Position numbers and translations under genes: made by a program. From Neocallimastix lanati (nom. inval.) (Eukaryota; Neocallimastigomycota; Neocallimastigomycetes; Neocallimastigales; Neocallimastigaceae): a stretch of 64,000 nucleotides of DNA. The notes below the pieces were generated by a model, which was not told the origin of the DNA, made no database searches, and worked only from the letters and a program-made list of their open reading frames with translations. The number at the start of each line of letters is the position of its first letter. Positions within the stretch are counted from its first letter, which is position 1. Positions 1 to 10,912 of this stretch are shown piece by piece. The stretch spans positions 400,001-464,000 of the forward strand of contig JACVTC010000025.1 in NCBI GenBank assembly GCA_016946835.1. Reading direction: 5' to 3'.

Positions 1-34
<34 letters not shown>

Positions 35-60
35 CATTATTATTATTATTATTATTATTA
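1..60. repeat. (TTA)n microsatellite at window edge
   Basis: Almost uninterrupted TTA trinucleotide array with one TCA variant, running off the left edge of the window. Confidence 0.95.
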
Positions 61-2818
61 AATGATTTTTATTTGTTAATATAATAAAAATAAATATTAA
101 AAATGGTAAAAACGTTTCAAAAAATAATAAATATCGTAAAAAGTATTCTTTATATAATACTCTTTAATTATAAACTATTTTAAAAAAATAAGAGTAAATT
201 ATTTTTAGTTTAATATTATAAAAATTATATATAATAAATGATAAATAATAAATATATATATAAATTATAAATTATAAATTATAACATATAAAAAAAATAT
301 AATAAAATAAAACTTTATAAATTTTTAAATTTTTTACAAATTTACATAACATAAAATTTATGTTATAAATTTTAGTTTACATTAATTTTTATGTGCTTGT
401 ATAGAATTTATGATATTACATAATTCTATTTTATATCACGTTACATTAAATCACACTATAAATCAGTGATAATTAATCAAATGATTAATTAATGATTTAT
501 TAATTTATTTTTATGTAATTATGAACAAAATATTTTATTAATAATTAAAGTTTTTATTATCATTTTATATCAATAAACATTTAAATTATCTAGTAATTTT
601 CAAATAATTTAAATATAAAGAAAATAAAAACTTTAATAAATAAAATTATTTATAGATTAAATTTTCCATTAATCTTGTATTACCTACAATATATTATTTT
701 TTAATTAATTTAATTAGATAAATTAAAAAAAAAAAAAATAATTTAAAAATATATTAATAAGATTTTACTTAAGAGTAAAATCATCCATAACATCAGAATT
801 CTAAAAAAAAAGAATAAACAATTATTTTAAGATTTATTTTTTTTTTCTATCTTTTGGATAATTTGAAAAAATAAAAAATAATAATAATTACAACGATGTG
901 AATTAGAATTTAGAATATTAATTAAAAATATATTTCCATATCATAATTATATGCTATAGATCAATAAATAATTATGTATTTCATATTTTAATGTAAATTT
1001 ATTATATTTTTATCATAAGTATTATAACGTAAAGTAATTATTGAATAAAATTATTAAACTTAAAATTAGATAAATAGTATAAATGATAGAAATAAATAAA
1101 AAATAATTAATTCTTTATCAAAGATTACAACTAAAACTATATTTAATAATATAATAAATAATAGAGAAATTATTCTTGCATTGATCATTTAATAATAAAA
1201 TGTAATTAAAAATAATTTATCAAATAAACTTTTAATACAAAAATAATTCTCTAAAAAGGATATAAAATAAATTTGTGTTATATTATGTTATATTTACTAA
1301 TAAATTTTTAAACCAATTAATAAATATTCTATAGATTAAAGTATACTATTTTAATATTTAATATTCTTTTTTAAAAAAAGTTTTTAATACATTTATAAAT
1401 AAATTTAAAATAAATTAAAAATGTATATTTTTTTATTACATTATTAAAATTAATGCATTGAGTATTCTTTTTTTCATAAAACTAATTAGTTTTTTTTTTT
1501 TTAAATTTTTTTCACTTTTTTCCACTTTTTTATACTAGAAAACTTTATTTATTTTATTTATTTTCCTATTCTAATAATACCAAAATTGTTTTTATCATTT
1601 GATTCGGTATCATATCCTCCACTCCTAGGAGGAGGAGAAGAAGTTTGCCTTATTCTTTCTAATTATAATTGATGTTATAATTTATTATATAGAATAATTA
1701 AATTTCTTTTTTTTTTTTTAGAAAATTTTAATAATAAATTTTATTATTTATTTTTTTTTTTTATTTCTTGTGTTTATAGGAATAATGAGGTAGTTACAAC
1801 ACGTCCATATAGGCAGATTATTTATTATTAGAATTTTAAATAAGAATAGATTTATTTAATTTTTTTTCTAATATATAAAATACATTTAAATATAGCAAAT
1901 GAATGTACTTAAATTCTCACATAATTAATAAAATAAACAATTAAATAAAATGAATAAATTACACATCAGAAACAAAATATATATATATATATATTTATAT
2001 ATATTTATAGATAATTCATTGTATTATTTTGTTAGTTATTCATGTATTATAATTAAATTGATATATATATATATATATATATATATAGAAAATACACATT
2101 ATTTATATATATATCATCACATCATATTATTAAAATAAAAAGATATATAATTTTTAAACACTAAAAATTTCTGTATAAGCTATCATAAAAAGATATATTT
2201 ATTTTTAATATAATATATAGAATTTAAAATCTTCATTTCATTATTAAATAAAATAATATTTACAATAAATATAAATAAAAATATAGAATAAAATTTTTTC
2301 AAGTATTGCTAACATAATGTTATATGATAAAGATATAGCCATTACAAGTTTGTTGAACTTTTACATGGGCAATAATAATTTATTTCAATGATAACAATTT
2401 TTGTTTCAATCAATTATAATTTTTTTTTTCATATAATTTTCAGTATATTTGGTGTGAAAAATTTTATAAAGTTCTTTCCTATTTCTCTGTATTAAACTTT
2501 TTTCAATTCTATTTCCAAGAGAAAAATTAAATATTTATGAAAAACATAAAACATAGAAATTAGTATACACATAATAAAATTTTTCATATTATTTATCCTT
2601 ATTATATTACTATATTATTAATAATAATTTTTATCTATATTAAATATATTATTAAAATATTTATATTTTATTATTTTACTCTTCAATTTTTATTATAAAT
2701 TATAAAATATCACATTTATATATATTATTAATATTTTATATATTCATTAATTATTTTTAAATTGTTTCAAATTTTTAATTTTTTAATTTTTACTTAATAA
2801 AGTATACATATATTATTA

Positions 2819-2856
<38 letters not shown>

Positions 2857-2968
2857 TAAAATAGGTTCAATTTTCTATTATTATATATATATTTAATTTT
2901 AATAAATATTTATTAATATCATAATAGTAATTTAAAATTATTATAATTCTAAAAAGTTATAGTACATA
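61..2968. other. AT-rich intergenic region with left inverted-repeat arm
   Basis: No coding sequence is recognisable here. The region contains the left arm of a long inverted repeat (about 575-1745), (TA)n runs near 1975-2110 and a (TTA)n array near 2815-2856. The short open frame at 1950-2138 is only low-complexity Ile/Tyr codons from the TA repeats. Confidence 0.7.
575..1745. repeat. Left arm of ~1.15 kb inverted repeat
   Basis: Read as its reverse complement, this stretch matches 8430-9567 over almost its whole length with small indels. Shared landmarks are the block AATACTCAATGCAT, the A/T tract next to AACTAATTAGTTTTAT, the GC-richer block AGGCAAACTTCT and the block AAAACTTTAATAAATAAAAT. 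It may be a copy of an unidentified dispersed repeat. No coding capacity was seen. Confidence 0.8.
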
Positions 2969-5020
2969 TTAAAAATCAATTGGGAAATTTGGAAAACCAT
3001 CATCTTCATCATCATTACAATATCCGCCAAAGAATGTTTGACATCCTTTTCCACAGTGTTCCTCTGTTTTACCACAGTAACCCTTTTTACTACAGCATTC
3101 ATCATCACTACAATAACCGTATTTAAAACCACATCTTTTATTGGATTCAACAACCTCATCACCATTTTCATCACAACGGTCACCATAATATGGTTGGCAA
3201 CCATATCCACAATATTCTTCGGTTGTACCACAATAGCCAGATTTACTGCAGCATTCATTATTACCACAAAAACCATAGCCTGAACCACATCTCTTCTTTT
3301 TATTAGAATTATTATTATCACAACGACCACTGTAAATAGGTTGACATGAATCACAATATTCTGATGTAGTACCACAATAGCCATCCTGGCTACAACATTC
3401 TTCGAAATCACAGAATCCATAACCTGGACCACATCTTTTCGTTTTTGGAGTCTGAGTTGGTGCTTTTGTTGGAGATGGATAAATATATTCTTCATTACAG
3501 TCACCAAAAGCATGTTGACAACCATTACCACAATATTCATCGGTTTTACCACAGTAACCATCTCTACTGCAGCATTCACCAAAATTACAAATACCTACTC
3601 CTGAACCACATCTTTTATTACTATTTGTAGTTGGTTCTGGCTTTTTCGAAGTACGATTGAATTGATCACAATCACCAAAAGTAGGCTGACAACCATTACC
3701 ACAATATTCTTCGGTTGTACCACAATAACCATATTTACTACAACATTCACCAAAATTACAGAAACCATAACTGGAACCACATCTTCCTGTAACTTGAGTT
3801 GGAGGTTTTCCTGAAATAGTTGGAGTTGCAGTTCGAGATGCTTTAGCTGTCGTAGCTATAATACTACCACAATGACCATAAACACGTTGACAGCCATTAC
3901 CACAATGTTTTTCAGAAATTCCACAATAACCATCTTCACTGCAACATTCACCAGAATCACAATAACCATAACCTGAACCACATCTTCTTATAATTGAGGG
4001 TGTCGTTTGAGATGGTTTTGTAGTATTAACATTAACATTATTACAACGGCCATAACCAGATTGACATCCATCACCACAATATTCGTCAGTAGTTCCACAA
4101 TAACCATACTTACTACAACATTTATTATTATTACAAATACCATATTCAACACCACATTTTCCTGAAGAGCTTGAACTTGGGCTTACATTTGAAGTTTTTG
4201 AGGTTGTTTTAGATGGGGAACTATTACAATTACCAAAAGCAGATTGACATCCATCACCACAGTATTCGTCAGTAGTTCCACAATAACCATACTTACTACA
4301 ACATTTATTATTTTTACAAATACCATATTCAACACCACATTTTCCTGAAGAGCTTGAACTTGGGCTTACATTTGAAGTTTTTGAGGTTGTTTTAGATGGA
4401 GAACTATTACAATTACCAAAAGCAGATTGACATCCATCACCACAGTATTCGTCAGTAGTTCCACAATAACCATACTTACTACAACATTTATTATTTTTAC
4501 AAATACCATATTCAACACCACATCTTCCTGAAGAGCTTGAACTTGGGCTTACTTTTGAAGTTTTTGAAGTCTTTGTGGTTTTTGAAGTTTTTGAAGTTTT
4601 TGAAGTTTTTGAGGTTTTTGAGGTTGTTTTAGATGGGGAACTATTACATTTACCAAAAGCAGATTGACATCCATCACCACAGTATGCATCAGTTGTTCCA
4701 CAATAGCCATACTTACTACAACATTTATTATTTTTACAAATACCATAGTCAACACCACATCTTCCTGAAGAGCTTGAACTTGGGCTTACTTTTGAAGTTT
4801 TTGAAGTTGTTCTAGATGGGGAACTATTACAATGACCAAAAGCAGGTTGACATCCCTGGCCACAGTATGCATCAGTTGTTCCACAATAGCCATATTTGCT
4901 ACAGCATTCGTTGTTTTTACAATGTACACCATTTTCAGAACCACATTTTCCTAAAACAGTTGGATTTTCAAATAATAATATAGCAATTGATATGTTTAAA
5001 ATTTTTTTTAAATATTTCAT
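2969..5020 (-). CDS. Secreted protein with eleven CBM18 chitin-binding modules
   Basis: A single-exon 683-aa protein. Residues 1-24 form a typical signal peptide (Lys-rich start, then a hydrophobic Ile/Leu core). Eleven hevein-type CBM18 modules of about 40 residues follow, each with the pattern CG..xGxC..[11 protein letters not shown].T..YCG.GCQ and eight cysteines. Thr/Ser/Lys-rich linkers (SKTSKTSK, SPSSSSS) separate the first modules. Module 9 is shorter at its GCQ turn. The C-terminus is acidic, with no GPI signal and no catalytic domain. Known CBM18 modules bind chitin or N-acetylglucosamine oligomers, so a cell-wall or chitin-shielding role is inferred. The start is chosen because the ATG is followed directly by the signal peptide, and the frame upstream is only simple repeat. 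Confidence 0.93.
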   Translation of the reverse strand: MKYLKKILNISIAILLFENPTVLGKCGSENGVHCKNNECCSKYGYCGTTDAYCGQGCQPAFGHCNSSPSRTTSKTSKVSPSSSSSGRCGVDYGICKNNKCCSKYGYCGTTDAYCGDGCQSAFGKCNSSPSKTTSKTSKTSKTSKTSKTTKTSKTSKVSPSSSSSGRCGVEYGICKNNKCCSKYGYCGTTDEYCGDGCQSAFGNCNSSPSKTTSKTSNVSPSSSSSGKCGVEYGICKNNKCCSKYGYCGTTDEYCGDGCQSAFGNCNSSPSKTTSKTSNVSPSSSSSGKCGVEYGICNNNKCCSKYGYCGTTDEYCGDGCQSGYGRCNNVNVNTTKPSQTTPSIIRRCGSGYGYCDSGECCSEDGYCGISEKHCGNGCQRVYGHCGSIIATTAKASRTATPTISGKPPTQVTGRCGSSYGFCNFGECCSKYGYCGTTEEYCGNGCQPTFGDCDQFNRTSKKPEPTTNSNKRCGSGVGICNFGECCSRDGYCGKTDEYCGNGCQHAFGDCNEEYIYPSPTKAPTQTPKTKRCGPGYGFCDFEECCSQDGYCGTTSEYCDSCQPIYSGRCDNNNSNKKKRCGSGYGFCGNNECCSKSGYCGTTEEYCGYGCQPYYGDRCDENGDEVVESNKRCGFKYGYCSDDECCSKKGYCGKTEEHCGKGCQTFFGGYCNDDEDDGFPNFPIDF
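4151..4699 (-). repeat. 183-bp internal tandem units of the CBM18 gene
   Basis: The same sequence recurs at 4151, 4334 and 4517, exactly 183 bp (61 codons) apart, each unit being one CBM18 module plus its linker. The units are almost identical at DNA level, unlike the more diverged modules at 2969-4020. This indicates recent module duplication within the gene. A 12-15 bp SKT-coding linker repeat (4551-4620) is expanded in one unit. Confidence 0.9.
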
Positions 5021-5030
5021 TTTTACTTTT

Positions 5031-5190
5031 TATTTTTTTATTTTATTTTATTTTATTTTATTTTATTTTATTTTATTTTATTTTATTTTATTTTATTTTA
5101 TTTTATTTTATTTTATTTTATTTTATTTTATTTTATTTTATTTTATTTTATTTTATTTTATTTTATTTTATTTTATTTTATTTTTACTTC
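5031..5190. repeat. (TTTTA)n pentanucleotide array upstream of the CBM18 gene
   Basis: About 30 copies of TTTTA immediately upstream of the CBM18 gene start, which read (TAAAA)n on the coding strand and would lie in its 5' leader or promoter. The open frames here are artefacts of the repeat. Confidence 0.95.
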
Positions 5191-5450
5191 TACTTTTTTT
5201 TTTATTTTTTATTTTTTAATTTTTTATTTTTTAATTTTTTATTTTTTAATTTTTTTAACGAAATTTTTTTTTTTTATATAAAAATCATTTATAATAAATT
5301 ACACATAATAATAAAATAATTCGATATAATATATAATATTAAATGGTATAATATAATTTTTATATATTATTAAAATTAAAAATATAATTTTTTAATATAA
5401 TTTAAAAATTAAAGAAAAATTACACAAATTTTTATACCTATTTTTATAAT

Positions 5451-5495
<45 letters not shown>

Positions 5496-6004
5496 ATAAT
5501 TCAATTGTATAAGCCACATCATTGAGATATTTAATAATTTCACAACAAAACCTAATCTTAATTAGATCTATATACTTTTTATAGAGAGCGTTGCATTTTG
5601 AAACGTGGCTTATAAATTAAAATTTTTTGTAATTTAACCCTAGTTTATCCCTAACCATTTACACATTGTTTTAAAATATCAAACAATAAATTTATTTATA
5701 TGTTATTATGTATAATTAAAATAGTTGAAAAAAAAAAATTTGATTAAATTATTTAAATTCTGACTTTTTATAAAGGTGATTTAAAATAAAATAAAATATT
5801 TATTCAATTAAAATTTAATTTTTTTAAAATATATTAAATATATTATTATTAGAAAACTTTATTATTTATAAATTTTAATACCTTAAAAATACAATATTTA
5901 ATTATTTAATTTTATAATTAGAATCCATATATAAAAAATAAAAATAAAATATTATTATTATTATTATTATAATTATTATTATTATTATAATTATTATTAT
6001 TATA

Positions 6005-6043
<39 letters not shown>

Positions 6044-6571
6044 ATTATTATTATTATTATAATTATTATTATTATTATTGAAAAAATATAAATAATTTTT
6101 TTTATGATAATATTTTTAAATAAAAGTTTAAAAATCTAAAATATATCATTTATTAGTCATCATAATACTACTCTTTAAAAATATTCTAGAACTTTTTTTT
6201 TTAATAGGACTTAACATTTTTACTAATAGTTATTCATATTTTGAGAAATTGAATTATTCAATAATATAGATTATATTATATCATTTTCTAAATATAATAT
6301 TAATAATTTTAATATATATGTATCATATATGAATAATTAAATAATATAGAAATAAAAATAAATAATCATTGAATATATAAAATTATATTATTAATAAATT
6401 TATAAATACCAATGAATAAAAATAAGGTGAATTGAAATAATAAATATAAAAATTTTATTGAGTGGATTTAATAAAAAAAAAGATATGATTTTATAATGAT
6501 TATATTTCAGTAAAAATCATTAATTAAATTCAATAATATTGAATAAAATTTTAGATAAAAAAAAGGAAATA

Positions 6572-6630
6572 TTATTATTATTAATTTCTATTAAAACATA
6601 GACAGTTTTAATAGAAATTAATAATAATAA
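6572..6630. repeat. Perfect hairpin, 26-bp stem and 7-nt loop
   Basis: Positions 6572-6597 are the exact reverse complement of 6605-6630, separated by the 7-nt loop ATAGACA. The stem contains a non-simple core (TTTCTATTAAAAC), so it is more than a product of base composition. It could be a tiny palindromic element or a structured RNA; no gene adjoins it. Confidence 0.85.
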
Positions 6631-7217
6631 ATATATTGATGTTACTTCTAAATATAAATATTCTTTTTGATATAACTATGAATTTTAGAAATAAATAAAA
6701 CTTTTAATAATTAATACATGTAAATTATTTAAATTTGAATTAAAATTTTTACTCATATATTATACAAAAAAAATAAAATAAAAAAAAAAACATTAACATT
6801 CATAAATATAATAAGACTATAAAAAATTTAATATAAAATAAATATGATACTAAATTGATTTGTTTAATAAATAATTAAAAACATTTTATTATGTATTAAA
6901 TGATAAAAATCTTATAATCTAGTTGTTAAAAGCATTAATAATATCAAAATAAATATAATAATAATAGCGATAAATAATAATAATATTAACTACAATAACA
7001 ATAATATTATTATATATACTTATTATATAATTATATTACTTTAAAAAATAATATACAATGATATTTATTTAATTATTCTTATTCATGGAAAAGTATTCAT
7101 ATAATATTACTTGAATGTAACTTTATATAATTCATTTTTTTTTTGTGTATGATATATTTAATATTAAATAAATATTTTATATTTTATTCAATATATAAAT
7201 AATTAATTTATTTAGAT

Positions 7218-7246
7218 ATCATAATATTTTTATATACTTTTTTTTT
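7218..7246. repeat. Left copy of 29-bp direct repeat (target duplication)
   Basis: Identical over 29 bases to 7611-7639. Both start ATCATAATATTT and end in nine T. The pair brackets the foldback element exactly. Confidence 0.9.
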
Positions 7247-7610
7247 GGGTGTGGGGCATTTCGCCAAATTGCATTTCGCCAGATTGCATTTCGCCAATTT
7301 TTTTGAAAGCATGTGGCGTATTAAAAAAATGTGGCATTTCGCCAAATTGCAATTCACCAAGTTGCATTTCGCCAAATTGAAAATTATTAATTAAATAAAT
7401 AAATCAATAAATAAAATTAAATATTATTAATATCGCATAAAAACAATTTTAAAAAAAAATATATTTTGAATTAATTATTTTTTTATTCATTTATTTATAT
7501 CAATACTCTACTTGGCGAAATGCAACCTGGCGAAATGCAACTTGGGGAAATGCAACATTTTATTACTACGCCACTTGGCGAAATGCAATTTGGGGAAATG
7601 CAACTCTCCC
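7247..7610. mobile_element. 364-bp foldback/MITE-like element with GCATTTCGCC repeats
   Basis: Both ends carry about 100-130 bp of inverted repeat. The left end starts GGGTGTGGGGCATTTCGCC, and the right end reversed starts GGGAGAGTTGCATTTCCCC. Each arm is built from several copies of a ~15-bp unit close to TTGCATTTCGCCAAA, and both arms also share a GTGGCGTA block. The centre is plain AT-rich. The element is flanked by an exact 29-bp direct duplication (7218-7246 and 7611-7639). No transposase is present, so it is non-autonomous. Its GC-rich units stand out sharply from the surroundings. Confidence 0.88.
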
Positions 7611-7639
7611 ATCATAATATTTTTATATACTTTTTTTTT
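7611..7639. repeat. Right copy of 29-bp direct repeat (target duplication)
   Basis: Identical to 7218-7246. It begins directly after the GGGAGAG-type terminal repeat (CTCTCCC on this strand) of the foldback element. Confidence 0.9.
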
Positions 7640-8429
7640 AACTTTAAAATTTATGTATTTGAGTGGAGATAGTGAATTGTGGCGAAATTTTGTAAGTGGC
7701 TTATTTTTTTAATAATTAAATAAATAATATTCAATTGTAAAAATATATTATTAATTATAAATATATTTATTTCTTTTTTTTTTTTTTTTTTTTTTTAATT
7801 ACATATTTAAATATATTTATTTCAATTTTTCTTTATTATTCAATTAAATATTTAAATAGGTTTATTAAATTTTTTTTATTTAATTATATATTTAATTATT
7901 TATATATTTATTTATGATTGTATATATTAAAAATGTATAGCAATACTACATATAAGCCATATTGAAAAATGCACAAGATTCATTTGAGTTTATAATAGCT
8001 AATCCCTTTTATCATATAATAAAAATCATTTCATTACATAATAACTACGCCACTTCCAGAATAACATCATATAAGCATTACAATTTATTAATTACATAAT
8101 TTGCCACAATTTATGATAATATAGAAAAGAGAGAAATTAAAATTATTAAATAATTGAGGGAAGAGAGAGAAATTTTACTAGATGAAAAACAATTGAAATT
8201 ATTGTTTAATTTAATGTAATAATTTTAATACTAAAATTGTAATAAAATGTAAATATAAATTTTTATTAACTTCATAAGTTTTAATGTCTTGATATTAATA
8301 TCCAACTTAATTCTGTGTACCCTTTTTGATAATTAGATGCAAAAAAAAAAAAAAGAAATAAATCTATTCATATTTAAAATTATAAAAATAAATAATTAAA
8401 TTTTATTATTTATTATTTAATTACAATTT

Positions 8430-9567
8430 ATTATTAAAATATTCTAAAAAAAAAAAAAAAAAAAAATTCAATTATTAAATATAAAATTTATAACATCAAT
8501 TATAATTAGAAAGGATAAGGCAAACTTCTCCTACTGGGAGTAGAGCATATGATAAGGAATTGAATGATAAATACAATTCTGTTATTATTAATCTATTTGA
8601 ATATGAATATAAATAAAATAAAAATAATTTTCTATAATAAAAAAGTGAAAAAAGTGAAAAAATTTTAAAAAAAAAAACTAATTAGTTTTATGGAAAAAAG
8701 AATACTCAATGCATCAATATTAATAGTATAATAAAAAAATATCCATTTTTAATTTATTTTAAATTTATTTATAATTGTATTAAAAACTTTTTTTAAAAAA
8801 AGAAAATTAAAATAGAATACTTTAATCTATAGAATATTTATTAATTGGTTTAAAAATTTATTAGTAAATATAACATAATATAACACAAATTTATTTTATA
8901 TCCTTTATAGAGAATAATTTTTGTATTAAAAGTTTATTTGATAAATTATTTTTAATTACATTATTTTCATTTTATTATTAAATGATCAATATAAGAATAA
9001 TTTTTCTATTATTTATTATATTATTAAATATAGTTTTAGTTGTAATCTTTGATAAAGAATTAATTATTTTTTATTTATTTCTATCATTTATACTATTTAT
9101 CTAATTTTAAGTTTAATAATTTTATTCAATAATTACTTTACGTTATAATACTTATGATAAAAATATAATAAATTTACATTAAAATATGAAATACATAATT
9201 ATTTATTGATCTATAGCATATAATTATGATATGGAAATATATTTTTAATTAATATTCTAAATTCTAATTCACATCATTATAATTATTATTATTATTTTTT
9301 ATTTTTTCATATTATCCACAAGATAGAAAAAAAAATTAAATCTTAAAATAATTGTTTATTTTTTTTTTTTTTAAAACTCTGATGTTATGGATGATTTTAC
9401 TTTTAAGTAAAAATTATTATTTTTTTTTAATTTATCTAATTAAATTAATTAAAAAATAATATATTATTGTTGGTAAAATAAGATCAATGGAAAATTTAAT
9501 TTATAAATAATTTTATTTATTAAAGTTTTTATTTTCATTATATTTAAATTATTTAAATGTTTATAAT
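8430..9567. repeat. Right arm of ~1.15 kb inverted repeat
   Basis: Reverse-complement partner of 575-1745. The arms face each other across about 6.7 kb that contains the CBM18 gene and the foldback element. Divergence by substitutions and indels indicates the pair is not brand new. Outside about 575 and 9567 the similarity stops. Confidence 0.8.
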
Positions 9568-10774
9568 TTTGTAGTTTATGACTCTTAACCTAATTATATT
9601 ACTTTTAAACCAATAATATTTAGTCTTTATACATATAATATATATGTATATATATAATATTTGAATTTTTTTTTTTTTTTTTTTTGTACAAAACTATTCG
9701 ATTAGTTGATTCATTTATTTTTGTCAGAAATTATAAATTATTTAGAACTGTAAATTAATATAAATTAATTTACATATGAAATACGTGATGTATTGATAAA
9801 TATACATAATGTAAATATATAAATATTATAAGAATAAGCCACATTAAATTATATATATAAATATATTATAATGATAATATATGTGAAACTATTCTTAATT
9901 CATTATTCCTATTATTCTTAACTCATAACTACTGATTATATATAAACTATTACTAAGAATAAATATAATAATATTGAATTCATATTAGAATTCATACATA
10001 TTTGATTATAATAAATTAAATATATTAAATAAAGATCACATATTTAAATCTAATTTCCAACAATTTTATTGATTTTTTAATTTATTCCTTTTTTAGAATA
10101 TTTTTAGAAAATTTGGTTTATAAAAGATAAAAAATTTTTTTTTTTTTAATTTTACTAATAAGAATTACATTTAATTATAATAATTATGTATTTAAAAAAT
10201 TTTTTTAATTAAAATTAAATTAATTATTATGAAGATGAATAATATAATAAATAAAATTTAATAGGTTACACAAAAACAATTTCTTTTTTAAAGTAACAAT
10301 TTTTTTTTTTTTAATATACTTAAATTTTTCCATATTTTAACTTGTGTTAATTTTTCATCATAAAAATGGATTAATAAAAATTAATAATAATTAATGATAA
10401 TTAATGATAATGAAAATTAAGAAAATCATATAAAATAAAGATTATTTATCTTATATTTATTTAAATTTTTATTATTTAAAATAATCAATTATTTTATATA
10501 AAATATTGCTATTAAAACAAAAAATATATTTAAAATAAAATTTTATAAAGAAATTTATTAATAATATTTTAATAAATTAGATAAAATAAAAAAAGGAAAC
10601 TTTTATTTTATAGAAAAAATTTTTTATTTTAAATATATACATAAACATTTACATATATAAATAAATAAATAAAAATATATAAATATCCAAAAAAAATAAA
10701 TAAATAAAAATAAATGAAAATAGATAAAAATCATTAAATATAAATGAAACCTAAATAAATAAATTATTTTATTA

Positions 10775-10903
<129 letters not shown>

Positions 10904-10912
10904 TAAGTTAAA

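Noticed and set aside
2941-3582. Open frame overlapping the CBM18 gene on the same strand (also 3595-3780, 4549-4758)
   Set aside because: It is the shifted frame of the Cys-rich CBM18 gene, giving Val/Met-rich nonsense. The correct frame has a signal peptide and eleven complete modules.
7512-7712. 66-aa open frame with AKCNLGKCN repeats
   Set aside because: It is a translation of the GGCGAAATGCAA repeat units in the foldback element's right arm and runs past its end into flanking DNA; not a gene.
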